Below are positions 24,685 to 31,431 of a stretch of DNA of 31,431 nt, piece by piece. The translations under genes and the position numbers were made by a program. Under the pieces are notes generated by a model, which did not search any database, was not told the DNA's origin, and saw only the letters and a list, made by a program, of their open reading frames with translations. Each line of letters starts with the position of its first letter. The stretch's first letter is position 1. Source of the DNA: JAZLEZ01 sp045615505 (GTDB taxonomy: Bacteria > Spirochaetota > Spirochaetia > Sphaerochaetales > Sphaerochaetaceae); contig JAZLEZ010000040.1 in the NCBI GenBank assembly GCA_045615505.1, forward strand, positions 1 through 31,431, written 5' to 3'.

Positions 24685-25274
24685 TGCAGAATATAGTTCA
24701 GATAAAGGGGCTGTCTGTAGCCTTCAACAACAGAAAAGTATTGTCAAACCTTGAATTGGAAATACAACACGGGATGAAGGTTGTAATCACCGGACCGAAC
24801 GGAAGCGGAAAAACAACTCTTTTCAAGAGTATTCTGGGACTGATTAAACCTCAATCCGGTAATATTTCAATCAAGACTGCCAACATAGCATACTGTAAGC
24901 AGGATTTGCCGGAAAAAGCATTTCCCATTTCCGCTTGGGAAGTCGTCGAAATGGGAGTTAAAAAGACTGATTCCGATAAAATCAGGGAAGCAATGAATCT
25001 CACCGGAACATTAAAATTTGCAAACAGATCATTTTTCAATCTTTCCGGAGGTGAAAGGCAACGGATTTCCCTTGCCAGATGCATATATCAGAACGCAGAA
25101 CTGATTCTTCTGGATGAGCCGTCTTCATTTCTTGACGAGGAATCCAAAAATACAATATTGAATGTCCTTAAATCCCAACCGGACGATACTGCCGTAATAG
25201 CAATCAGCCATGATGAAAATTTCATAAAAGCCCTCTCATGGCCTGTTTTTGATATCAGGGAGCTTCAGAAATGA
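24684..25274 (+). CDS. Metal ABC transporter ATP-binding protein (ZnuC-like), short
   Basis: 196 aa, about 40 shorter than most ZnuC/MntB ATPases. Walker A is GPNGSGKTT (37-45), the signature is LSGGERQ (120-126), Walker B is ILLDEP (141-146), and the switch His is in AISHDE. All catalytic motifs are kept; the C-terminal extension of the family is missing. It overlaps the cysteine hydrolase by one base and the permease fusion by four (ATGA). The metal-transport assignment rests on the permease partner. Confidence 0.88.
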   Translation: MQNIVQIKGLSVAFNNRKVLSNLELEIQHGMKVVITGPNGSGKTTLFKSILGLIKPQSGNISIKTANIAYCKQDLPEKAFPISAWEVVEMGVKKTDSDKIREAMNLTGTLKFANRSFFNLSGGERQRISLARCIYQNAELILLDEPSSFLDEESKNTILNVLKSQPDDTAVIAISHDENFIKALSWPVFDIRELQK

Positions 25275-26836
25275 ACAGAATAACTGCTCTTTTATCCTTA
25301 AAACCTATTTTGTTCGGTCTAATTGGGATGATACTGAGCGGACTGTCTTTTCCTCTCGTAGGAGTAATAGTAGTAAGACATAACCTTATTTCAATGAGAT
25401 ATATGCTTATGCACTCCGTTATTCTGGGAGGAATACTCTCTATCGCGTTAAATCTGCCTTTACTTTGTACTGTAATACCTTTGAATCTGCTTTTTGTGCT
25501 GCTGATAAACTATATGAAACAAAAAGGTTATGCCATGTCAAATGCCAGCAGTATTATGATGGTTTTTACAATCGGTTTGGCTTCCCTTTTGAGCCATGTT
25601 TTCAAAGTGCCTGCAAAAGATACTCTTGAAGTACTCTGGGGTAGCCCTTTTGCACTTACAAAGACCGATCTTTTCATTATAGCAGTTTTGGCCATGGCCG
25701 TTTTTATCTACACAGTATTGTGTTTCAGACAGATAAGTGCAGTATTCTTTGATGAAGATGTTGCATTCTCTTACGGAATCAATGTTAAATTCCACAGTTT
25801 TCTGATGATACTTTGTACATCACTTGTAATTTCCGTTGCCATGAAGGAATTGGGGGCCTTGCTGATTGATGCCCTGCTGATACTTCCGGTTGTTTCGGTT
25901 TCCAAAGATACTGACAGTCTGAAGCAGGTATTTGTGAAAAGTTCCGTCACAGGCCTTGTATTATCCGTATTCGGATACTTCGCTTCATTGGTATTCAATG
26001 TACCTGTAAGCGGAGTTCTTGCATTATTTGCAGCATTGTGGCTATGGGCCAAAAATACAAAAATCGGAAAAACAGTCGTTCTGATAATCGGCTTGTTGCT
26101 GGTTTCTTTCTCGCTCCATGCATCTCCGGTAAAAGAAAACAATCTTCCTGAAAAAAACAGTTTTGTTGCTTCCACAAGTTGGGTTGCTTCAATATGTCAG
26201 ATTGCCGGAATTGATGATATGAAAATCATAGCACCTTCTGATATGAAACACCCTCCCGAGTATGAAATCACCCCGAATGATATATATGTTATTTCAAATG
26301 CAAAACTGTTCATGCACGCCGGATATGAAATAATGATGGATACTATCAGAAAAGCCGGCGAAGTCGATTCTGAAAAAGTAATAAAGGTCAAAACCACAAA
26401 TACTCTTGAAAACATCACTGATATGGTGAAAAAAATTTCGGAAAAAGCCGGAACGCAGGATGAAGCAGAAAAGCGTCTTGCCCGATTTACAGAGGTATTC
26501 GAACAATGCAAAAACCGTATTATGGCATCGGACTTGAAGGATATGGAAGTATTTGTGAATATCAACAATGAGGAAACGGTCCGTAATCTAGGTCTGAAAA
26601 TTGCCGGAACTTTCGGTCCCGGCCCTATGGATTCGGAACAACTGTCCTTAGCAGCAAGGGAAAAATTCATTGTGGTTATCGACAACTATCATAATCCCGT
26701 TGCTGCCCCGATATCTAAGGTCAGTCCTCAAAGCAAAGTAGTCGAATGGAAGAATTTCCCTGAAACAATGAAAAATGATGCTTTGGGAAATCTGATTGAA
26801 GAAAATGTATCAAAACTATTGAATACTCTGGAGTAA
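25271..26836 (+). CDS. Metal ABC permease fused to its solute-binding protein (ZnuB-ZnuA-like)
   Basis: 521 aa, about twice the length of a ZnuB permease. Residues 1-~260 are an ABC-3 family permease with about eight helices and the ALLIDALLILP segment. Residues 266-284 (KTVVLIIGLLLVSFSLHAS) look like a former Sec signal peptide, now a transmembrane anchor. Residues ~295-521 are a ZnuA/TroA-type cluster A-I binding domain: MKHPPEYEITPNDI near 325, LFMHAGYE near 347, a long central helix, and DNYHNPVAAPI near 471. Likely metal ligands are His327, His349 and His474. No separate binding-protein gene follows. The metal is probably zinc or manganese. Confidence 0.85.
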   Translation: MNRITALLSLKPILFGLIGMILSGLSFPLVGVIVVRHNLISMRYMLMHSVILGGILSIALNLPLLCTVIPLNLLFVLLINYMKQKGYAMSNASSIMMVFTIGLASLLSHVFKVPAKDTLEVLWGSPFALTKTDLFIIAVLAMAVFIYTVLCFRQISAVFFDEDVAFSYGINVKFHSFLMILCTSLVISVAMKELGALLIDALLILPVVSVSKDTDSLKQVFVKSSVTGLVLSVFGYFASLVFNVPVSGVLALFAALWLWAKNTKIGKTVVLIIGLLLVSFSLHASPVKENNLPEKNSFVASTSWVASICQIAGIDDMKIIAPSDMKHPPEYEITPNDIYVISNAKLFMHAGYEIMMDTIRKAGEVDSEKVIKVKTTNTLENITDMVKKISEKAGTQDEAEKRLARFTEVFEQCKNRIMASDLKDMEVFVNINNEETVRNLGLKIAGTFGPGPMDSEQLSLAAREKFIVVIDNYHNPVAAPISKVSPQSKVVEWKNFPETMKNDALGNLIEENVSKLLNTLE

Positions 26837-26843
26837 ACGACAG

Positions 26844-26871
26844 TTGCTTTTTTCGGTGGAAAGCGTAAAAA
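26844..26871 (+). promoter_or_regulatory. Candidate promoter for the tandem-repeat protein
   Basis: TTGCTT (26844-26849), 16 bases, then TAAAAA (26866-26871). The ATG at 26878 is six bases further on and has no Shine-Dalgarno. Confidence 0.35.
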
Positions 26872-26877
26872 TACAGT

Positions 26878-27195
26878 ATGGGTAGAAAAAGCAAACTTGA
26901 TTTGATAAAGAAATGGAGATACAAACATCCCACCGGGAAAAAGGTTCAGTGTATGAAGGATCTCAACCTTACGCGCCCCACCTGTGATAAATACTGGGAT
27001 ACCTGCGGAACCGGAATCAGGAAACTGCCTAATGCTCAAGCTGTCGAGAAATTCAGACTTGAAAATCCGAACGGGCGGAAAGTTGACTGTATTAGAGCAA
27101 CCGGTCTTGATAAAAAGACAGTTTACAAATATTGGGATAAGGGAATCAAAATAAAAAAAGACTCAAAATCCCAGCAATTTTTCTTTGACTTTTAA
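26878..27195 (+). CDS. Small basic protein with two HTH-like 'KYWD' repeats
   Basis: 105 aa, rich in Lys and Arg. Residues 9-41 and 55-87 are repeats of 33 residues with 13 identities, sharing the pattern K(W/F)R..(H/N)P.G(K/R)KV.C....L...T..KYWD. The second half of each unit looks like a helix-turn-helix. Each repeat holds one Cys at the same position. A DNA-binding role is plausible but not shown. I recall similar 'P.G.K..CIR.TGL...TVYK.W' units in small bacterial proteins of unknown role. The gene lies between the metal transporter and RidA. Confidence 0.7.
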   Translation: MGRKSKLDLIKKWRYKHPTGKKVQCMKDLNLTRPTCDKYWDTCGTGIRKLPNAQAVEKFRLENPNGRKVDCIRATGLDKKTVYKYWDKGIKIKKDSKSQQFFFDF

Positions 27196-27217
27196 ATTAT
27201 GTTATTCAGGAGTTCAT

Positions 27218-27598
27218 ATGAATACCAATACTATTGCATCAGATAAGACTCCAAAAGCAATCGGTCCATATTCACAGGGTGTATGTGCAGGGGATTTTAT
27301 TTTTGTTTCAGGACAACTGCCGATAAATCCCGAAACCGGTTCCTTCCCGGATGAAGATATCAGAATTCTGGCAAGGCAATCCATGGAAAACATCAAAGCT
27401 GTCATAGAACAGGCCGGCTCTTCTATGGATAAAATTGTTAAGACAACTATTTATTTGAAGAATCTTTCAGATTTTGCAGCAGTAAATGAAGTATATGCTT
27501 CATATTTTTCTTCAGTTTTTCCTGCCCGTTCATGCTTTGAAGTATCAAATCTTCCTAAGGGAGCCAAACTGGAGATTGAAGCTATTGCTGTAAAATGA
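27218..27598 (+). CDS. ridA: RidA family enamine/imine deaminase
   Basis: 126 aa. Hydrolyses reactive 2-aminoacrylate-type enamines formed by PLP enzymes. Family landmarks are KAIGPYSQGV, FVSGQLPINPETG, PARSCFEV with the conserved Arg, and KLEIEAIA with the catalytic Glu at the end. The start is ATG 27218 with AGGAG five bases upstream; a longer in-frame start at 27185 is rejected. The last ATGA overlaps the MATE gene start. Confidence 0.95.
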   Translation: MNTNTIASDKTPKAIGPYSQGVCAGDFIFVSGQLPINPETGSFPDEDIRILARQSMENIKAVIEQAGSSMDKIVKTTIYLKNLSDFAAVNEVYASYFSSVFPARSCFEVSNLPKGAKLEIEAIAVK

Positions 27599-28863
27599 AG
27601 AGCCTGAAAAAAGAGTACCTCTCCAATGTAATTCCCTCTGTATTCAGTTTTTTTCTCGGTGCAGTATACTGCTTATGTGATGCATTCTTTATCGGAAACC
27701 GAGTCGGAGACTTAGGACTTGCTGCTGTAAATATCAGCTTTTCTTTTTTGTCTGTGTTCATAGCTGCAGGTTCTGCAATCGGAATGGGAGCTGCCGTTAA
27801 ATACTCCATTCTCAAAGCAAGAAATCAGGAATCGGATGCTGAAGATTATATATGGGTTTCCTACAACCTGATGTTGATATGCTCGGTTATAATAACCCTG
27901 CCCTGTATTTTTTTCCCCCAGTTTTTTCTTTTGATTCTGGGAGCTTCCGGGAATGTTGCAGATTTGGGGAAAAACTATTTCAGAATATGTGCAACCGGTG
28001 CATTTTTCCAGATATTTGCCTGCGGAATGCCCCCGATATGCAGAAATCTCAACGGTGCAATAGCCTCTATGATGTCTTTTGTCTCCGGTTGCGTTGTAAA
28101 TATTTTTCTGGATTGGCTTTTCGTCTGGCAATTCGGATGGGGTCTGGAAGGAGCTGCAGCAGCAACAATAATAGGTCAGATATTGAGTTTTGCTGTCTGT
28201 CTGGTTTTCCTTATGAAAAAGAAGATGTTTTACTTCAGTTACAAAGGGAATGAATTCGGAAAAATTTGCTGGCAGATATGTAAAATAGGGATATCTCCTT
28301 TCGGTTTGACTATTGTCCCAAATATCAGTGTAATCGTTTTGAATAAAGCTTCACTTTACTACGGTCAGGACATCGGACTTGCAGCATACGGATGTATGGC
28401 ATACCTTGTATACCTCGTTTATATGGTAATTCAGGGCGTAACAGACGGTGCTCAAAGTCTGATAAGCACATATTATGGAAAATCGGACTTCAATACATTG
28501 AACAGAATAAAGAAGTACACTTATTTCTCATCCCTTTTTGTTGCAACAGTTTCTTTCTTCATTGAAGTTTATTTCAGAAAATATTTGGGGCCTTTTATGG
28601 GGTGCAGTGCTCAAGCTTCAACAATCATCGAAAAAGGTCTGCCTGTTTTTGCAATCGGATTCTTTTTCGTTGCATTTTCAAGAAGTACCGCATCCTGCTT
28701 ATATGCTTGTGAAAAAAACCTGAAAAGCTACATTATCTCCTACACAGAACCAATATTCATAACAATCTCTGTTTTTTTGTTTAATTCTGCCGGATTGGAC
28801 GGTGTATGGCTTTCAAATACAATCGGCCAGTTTGCAGTTGCAGCAGTTTCCCTGCTGCTGTAG
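27595..28863 (+). CDS. MATE-family multidrug/metabolite exporter
   Basis: 422 aa, about twelve helices in two halves. DAFFIGNRVGDLGLAAVNI in helix 1 and GAAAATIIGQ near 190 are typical MATE segments; the second half repeats the fold from ~235. The first helix begins almost at the N terminus, which is usual. Coupled to ridA by a four-base overlap, an odd pair with no obvious functional link. The substrate is unknown; drive would be by Na+ or H+. Confidence 0.9.
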   Translation: MKSLKKEYLSNVIPSVFSFFLGAVYCLCDAFFIGNRVGDLGLAAVNISFSFLSVFIAAGSAIGMGAAVKYSILKARNQESDAEDYIWVSYNLMLICSVIITLPCIFFPQFFLLILGASGNVADLGKNYFRICATGAFFQIFACGMPPICRNLNGAIASMMSFVSGCVVNIFLDWLFVWQFGWGLEGAAAATIIGQILSFAVCLVFLMKKKMFYFSYKGNEFGKICWQICKIGISPFGLTIVPNISVIVLNKASLYYGQDIGLAAYGCMAYLVYLVYMVIQGVTDGAQSLISTYYGKSDFNTLNRIKKYTYFSSLFVATVSFFIEVYFRKYLGPFMGCSAQASTIIEKGLPVFAIGFFFVAFSRSTASCLYACEKNLKSYIISYTEPIFITISVFLFNSAGLDGVWLSNTIGQFAVAAVSLLL

Positions 28864-28870
28864 GAACTTG

Positions 28871-28904
28871 AAATAAAAAAGGCTGAAGATTTACTCCTCA
28901 GCCT
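28871..28904 (-). terminator. Terminator of the NhaC-type gene
   Basis: On the minus strand AGGCTGA (28904-28898) pairs with TCAGCCT (28886-28880), followed by TTTTTTATTT. It lies just after the minus-strand transporter and also separates it from the convergent MATE gene. Confidence 0.8.
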
Positions 28905-28923
28905 ATAAAAAAATTCAAAGAGT

Positions 28924-30429
28924 TTATTTATAGCATTTTCCTATTTTCTTTCTTATAGCTAGAAGTGTTGCCACCATAAGAACAATACCCACAGGAAGAA
29001 CAATAATTGCCTTTGGAATGAAACCGGCAATGATATATGTTACAAAACTGATTGCAGCAACAGTAATTGCATAAGGAAGCTGAGTTGATACATGCACAAC
29101 ATGATCACATTGCGCACCTGCAGAAGCCATAATCGTCGTATCCGAAATAGGTGAACAGTGATCACCGCAGACAGCACCGGCCATACAAGCTGATACACAG
29201 ACAACTCCGAGAGGATCTGAGAGAGGGAAAACTGCAAGTGTAATAGGAATAAGGATTCCGAATGTTCCCCAGCTTGTTCCCGTTGCAAATGCAAGCAGAC
29301 AACCGATTACAAAAATAATTGCAGGAAGGAATGCCTTAAATGATCCGGCTGATGTACGGACAACTTCTGCAACAAATTCTTTTGCTCCCAGAGAATCTGT
29401 CATAGCTTTTAGAGCCCAAGCAAGTGTCAGAATAAGAATTGCAGGAACCATAGCTTTGAAACCTTCCGGAATACTCTTCATTATATCTCTTAACTTCATT
29501 GTTCCTCTCAGAAGCAGGTAAACAATTGTAAATACAAGAGTTACTGCGCTTCCAAGCATCAGACCTACAGATGCATCGGAATTGGAAAAAGACACAACAA
29601 AACTTTCTCCTTCAAAGAATCCTCCTGAATATATCATTCCGACTACACATGCTATAATCAGAAAAATAACAGGCAGAAGCAAATCTGCTATTACTCCCCT
29701 ATCAGTTATTGCATTGTTATCTTCTGCAGATTCATCTTTCTTTCCTGAGAAGATGTCACCCTTTGCGTAGGCATTATACTCAAATTCTTTCATAGGACCG
29801 TAATCAAATTTCCCGACTGATATGACAATCATCATTACAATTGTCAGAAAAGCATAGAAATTATATGGAATAGCCTTGATAAAGAGAGAGAATCCTCCGT
29901 CTTCCACAAAGCCTGATACTGCAGCAGCCCAAGAAGAAACCGGAGCAATTATACATACAGGTGCTGCCGTAGCATCAATGAGGTATGAAAGTTTTGCTCT
30001 GGAAATATCCTGCTCATCCGTGACAGGTCTCATAACTGAACCGACGGTAAGACAGTTGAAATAGTCATCGATGAAGATGAATATTCCAAGCAGCATTGTA
30101 GCAAGCTGTGCACCTACTCTTGATTTGATATGCTTCGATGCCCACTTTCCGAATGCCTGAGAACCTCCGGCTTTATTCATGAGGCTGACCAAAATTCCCA
30201 GAATAACAAGGAACACCAAAATTCCTACATTGTAGGAATCGGAAAGTACTGAAACAATACCTTCATTGAATACATGGGTAAGAGTTCCCTCAAAAGCGAA
30301 TCCTGAATAAAGAAGTCCTCCGCAGAGGATACCGATAAACAGGGACGAATAAACTTCCTTTGTTGCAAGTGCCAGTGCAATTGCAATAACAGGAGGTAAG
30401 AGTGACCAAATTGTCTGCTGAACAACCAT
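28924..30429 (-). CDS. NhaC-family transporter, probable lysine importer
   Basis: 501 aa, about eleven helices. Family landmarks include IFIDDYFNCLTVGSVMRP near 135, GTSWGTFGILIPI near 420, and AVCGDHCSPISDTTIMAS near 455, all typical NhaC-type sites. NhaC proteins are annotated as Na+/H+ antiporters, but members under lysine riboswitches have been predicted to carry lysine, and one lies directly upstream here. The start is ATG 30429 with AAGGAG seven bases upstream. The frame stays open for 74 more codons to 30651, but that part is riboswitch RNA, not protein. Confidence 0.88.
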   Translation of the reverse strand: MVVQQTIWSLLPPVIAIALALATKEVYSSLFIGILCGGLLYSGFAFEGTLTHVFNEGIVSVLSDSYNVGILVFLVILGILVSLMNKAGGSQAFGKWASKHIKSRVGAQLATMLLGIFIFIDDYFNCLTVGSVMRPVTDEQDISRAKLSYLIDATAAPVCIIAPVSSWAAAVSGFVEDGGFSLFIKAIPYNFYAFLTIVMMIVISVGKFDYGPMKEFEYNAYAKGDIFSGKKDESAEDNNAITDRGVIADLLLPVIFLIIACVVGMIYSGGFFEGESFVVSFSNSDASVGLMLGSAVTLVFTIVYLLLRGTMKLRDIMKSIPEGFKAMVPAILILTLAWALKAMTDSLGAKEFVAEVVRTSAGSFKAFLPAIIFVIGCLLAFATGTSWGTFGILIPITLAVFPLSDPLGVVCVSACMAGAVCGDHCSPISDTTIMASAGAQCDHVVHVSTQLPYAITVAAISFVTYIIAGFIPKAIIVLPVGIVLMVATLLAIRKKIGKCYK

Positions 30430-30513
30430 CGGGCGTCTCCTTATTTGTTTTTCCGAATCGAGATCATGTTTGCCATAATCCCGCAGGAAAACGTCCGTTT
30501 TCTCAACTGAAAT

Positions 30514-30679
30514 ATGACAGCTCTCCGCAGAGAAACTCTCTGCGACAGTGTACAGAATATTGTTCTGCACCCCAAGCATCTCCCCATTGGCTTGAGGAAA
30601 CCTCTCGGCATTCAACCCTTTCACTGCTCTGCAACTTGCCACTTCAAGCAATTACTCTTTTTGAATGCGCCTCTATCAC
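30514..30679 (-). promoter_or_regulatory. Lysine riboswitch (L box)
   Basis: The minus-strand RNA has the class hallmarks in order: GATAGAGGCGC with GAGTA (30676 on), a GTGAAAGGG segment, a TGCCGAGAGG segment, GCTTGGGGT, then ACTGTCGC and GCGGAGAGCTGTC near the end. P1 is GTGATAG (30679-30673) with CTGTCAT (30520-30514), seven base pairs including G-U. These match the lysine aptamers of lysC in Bacillus and Thermotoga as I remember them. The downstream stretch to the ATG holds a GAAAAC/GTTTTC hairpin (30502-30487) without a U tract, so control is more likely at translation than by termination. Confidence 0.9.
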
Positions 30680-30701
30680 GATTTTGATTTCGGTTAGGGA
30701 C

Positions 30702-30730
30702 ACTTTAGAGTATTTTGTTTTTATGGTCAA
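30702..30730 (-). promoter_or_regulatory. Promoter of the lysine riboswitch-NhaC unit
   Basis: On the minus strand TTGACC (30730-30725), 17 bases, TAAAGT (30707-30702). Transcription would begin near 30695, about 15 bases before riboswitch helix P1. Confidence 0.75.
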
Positions 30731-30747
30731 CAATGTATGTGCAATTC

Positions 30748-30776
30748 TTGTTTAAAATATTTTCATTGCTTATAAT
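30748..30776 (+). promoter_or_regulatory. Promoter of the last gene (leaderless)
   Basis: TTGTTT (30748-30753), 17 bases, perfect TATAAT (30771-30776), then GACCCC and the ATG at 30783. The expected transcription start is the A of the ATG. No Shine-Dalgarno is possible in this space. Confidence 0.7.
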
Positions 30777-30782
30777 GACCCC

Positions 30783-31431
30783 ATGGTTACAGCTGTTATT
30801 ATCTTTGTTTTAATGTATGCTGGAATGCTCATCTTCTCCGACAAGAGAGTATATTTCGCCTGCGGTGCTGCAATTCTTATGCTTTGCTTCGGCATCCTTC
30901 CAATCGAAAAACTTATTACATCAATCAATTGGAATGTAATAATGATGATTGCCGGAACTATGGCAATAGTCAGTCTGTTTGTAGAAACCGGTATGCCTCA
31001 ACGTCTTGCAGATATCATGCTTACAAAAGTACCTAATGCCTGTTGGGCAATAATTGCCTTGTCTGTGTTTTCCGGTGTTGTTTCAGCTTTTGTTGATAAT
31101 GTTGCAACTGTGTTGATGGTTGCTCCTGTAGGATTGGCAATCAGCAAAAAACTTAAAATCAATCCTGTTCCTGTCATTATTTCAATTGCAGTTTCGTCAA
31201 ATCTTCAGGGTGCTGCCACACTGGTAGGTGACACAACAAGTATTCTTCTCGGAGACTATGCGGGAATGAACTTCACGGACTTCATCTTCTGGCAGGGAAA
31301 GTTTTCAATTTTCTGGGCAGTTGAACTCGGAGCTCTGGGAACAGTCGTAATCCTTTACTTCCTTTTCAAAAAGGAAAAGGGCAAAATCGAGACCGGGACG
31401 GTTACGGAAGTAAAAGATATGGTTCCGAGTT
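30783..31431 (+). CDS. ArsB/NhaD/SLC13-type ion transporter, truncated by the window end
   Basis: The first 216 codons are present and the frame is open to the end of the window. Helices begin at residue 2. NWNVIMMIAGTMAIVSLFVETG near residue 48, SAFVDNVATVLMVAPVGLAI near 100, and the SSNLQGAATLVGDTTSILLG region near 138 match the ion-transporter superfamily (citrate/arsenite/NhaD-like). The substrate is unknown. The gene diverges from the NhaC-type unit and appears to have a leaderless mRNA. Confidence 0.85.
   Translation, partial: MVTAVIIFVLMYAGMLIFSDKRVYFACGAAILMLCFGILPIEKLITSINWNVIMMIAGTMAIVSLFVETGMPQRLADIMLTKVPNACWAIIALSVFSGVVSAFVDNVATVLMVAPVGLAISKKLKINPVPVIISIAVSSNLQGAATLVGDTTSILLGDYAGMNFTDFIFWQGKFSIFWAVELGALGTVVILYFLFKKEKGKIETGTVTEVKDMVPS

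Noticed and set aside
30430..30651. 74-codon N-terminal extension of the NhaC-type protein
   Set aside because: It is the lysine riboswitch read as protein; the ATG at 30429 has a strong Shine-Dalgarno and begins the first membrane helix.
1..31431. CRISPR arrays, insertion sequences, prophage genes, replication origin
   Set aside because: No regularly spaced repeats, transposase or integrase motifs, or DnaA-box clusters were seen on either strand.

Overview
The window looks like chromosomal DNA of a host-associated spirochaete, most likely a Treponema. The evidence is moderately AT-rich DNA, a fused PyrB-PyrI aspartate transcarbamoylase, spirochaete-like lipoprotein and Sec signals, rubrerythrin (anaerobe), and many import systems. 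The genus is an inference from gene content, not a database match.

Layout. Bases 1-65 are the 3' part of tRNA-Val(UAC) with its terminator. A HAD phosphatase, a decayed PAP2-family gene fragment and a B12-binding-type radical SAM gene follow on the minus strand. Bases 2231-8236 form a tightly overlapping minus-strand pyrimidine operon: leader peptide and attenuator, pyrBI fusion, pyrE, pyrF, a pyrD-pyrK fusion, and a short pyrC. A metallo-beta-lactamase-fold gene diverges from it. Then come an orphan solute-binding protein and a ZIP metal transporter, a small membrane ORF, a DUF2812-like protein, and a five-gene di/oligopeptide ABC operon (dppABCDF order, 12691-18224). An MFS gene diverges from dppA. 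A TrpXYZ-like ABC operon (19698-22337) follows behind its own attenuator, then rubrerythrin. On the plus strand are an AEC transporter, a cysteine hydrolase, a two-gene metal ABC transporter whose permease is fused to its binding protein, a tandem-repeat DNA-binding-like protein, RidA and a MATE exporter. The window closes with an NhaC-type transporter under a lysine riboswitch and a divergent, truncated ion-transporter gene.

The most notable content is regulatory RNA. (1) The pyr operon carries a short leader ORF, a pause-type hairpin, a U-rich stretch and a terminator that starts at the leader stop codon. This is the layout of the UTP-sensitive attenuator of enterobacterial pyrBI. (2) The TrpXYZ-like operon has a leader peptide with a Tyr-Cys-Tyr-Tyr-Cys run and mutually exclusive 1:2, 2:3 and 3:4 pairings, which suggests tyrosine (or cysteine) control. 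(3) A lysine riboswitch precedes the NhaC-type gene, which makes it a probable lysine importer. (4) Several transcription units have a good -10 box only 6-8 bases before the ATG and no usable Shine-Dalgarno sequence, which predicts leaderless mRNAs. Genes inside operons mostly have strong Shine-Dalgarno sequences or stop/start overlaps. Unusual proteins are the ZnuB-ZnuA-like fusion, the PyrD-PyrK fusion with a PreA-like active-site loop, and a dihydroorotase lacking the N-terminal sandwich strands. No CRISPR array, insertion sequence or prophage gene was recognised.
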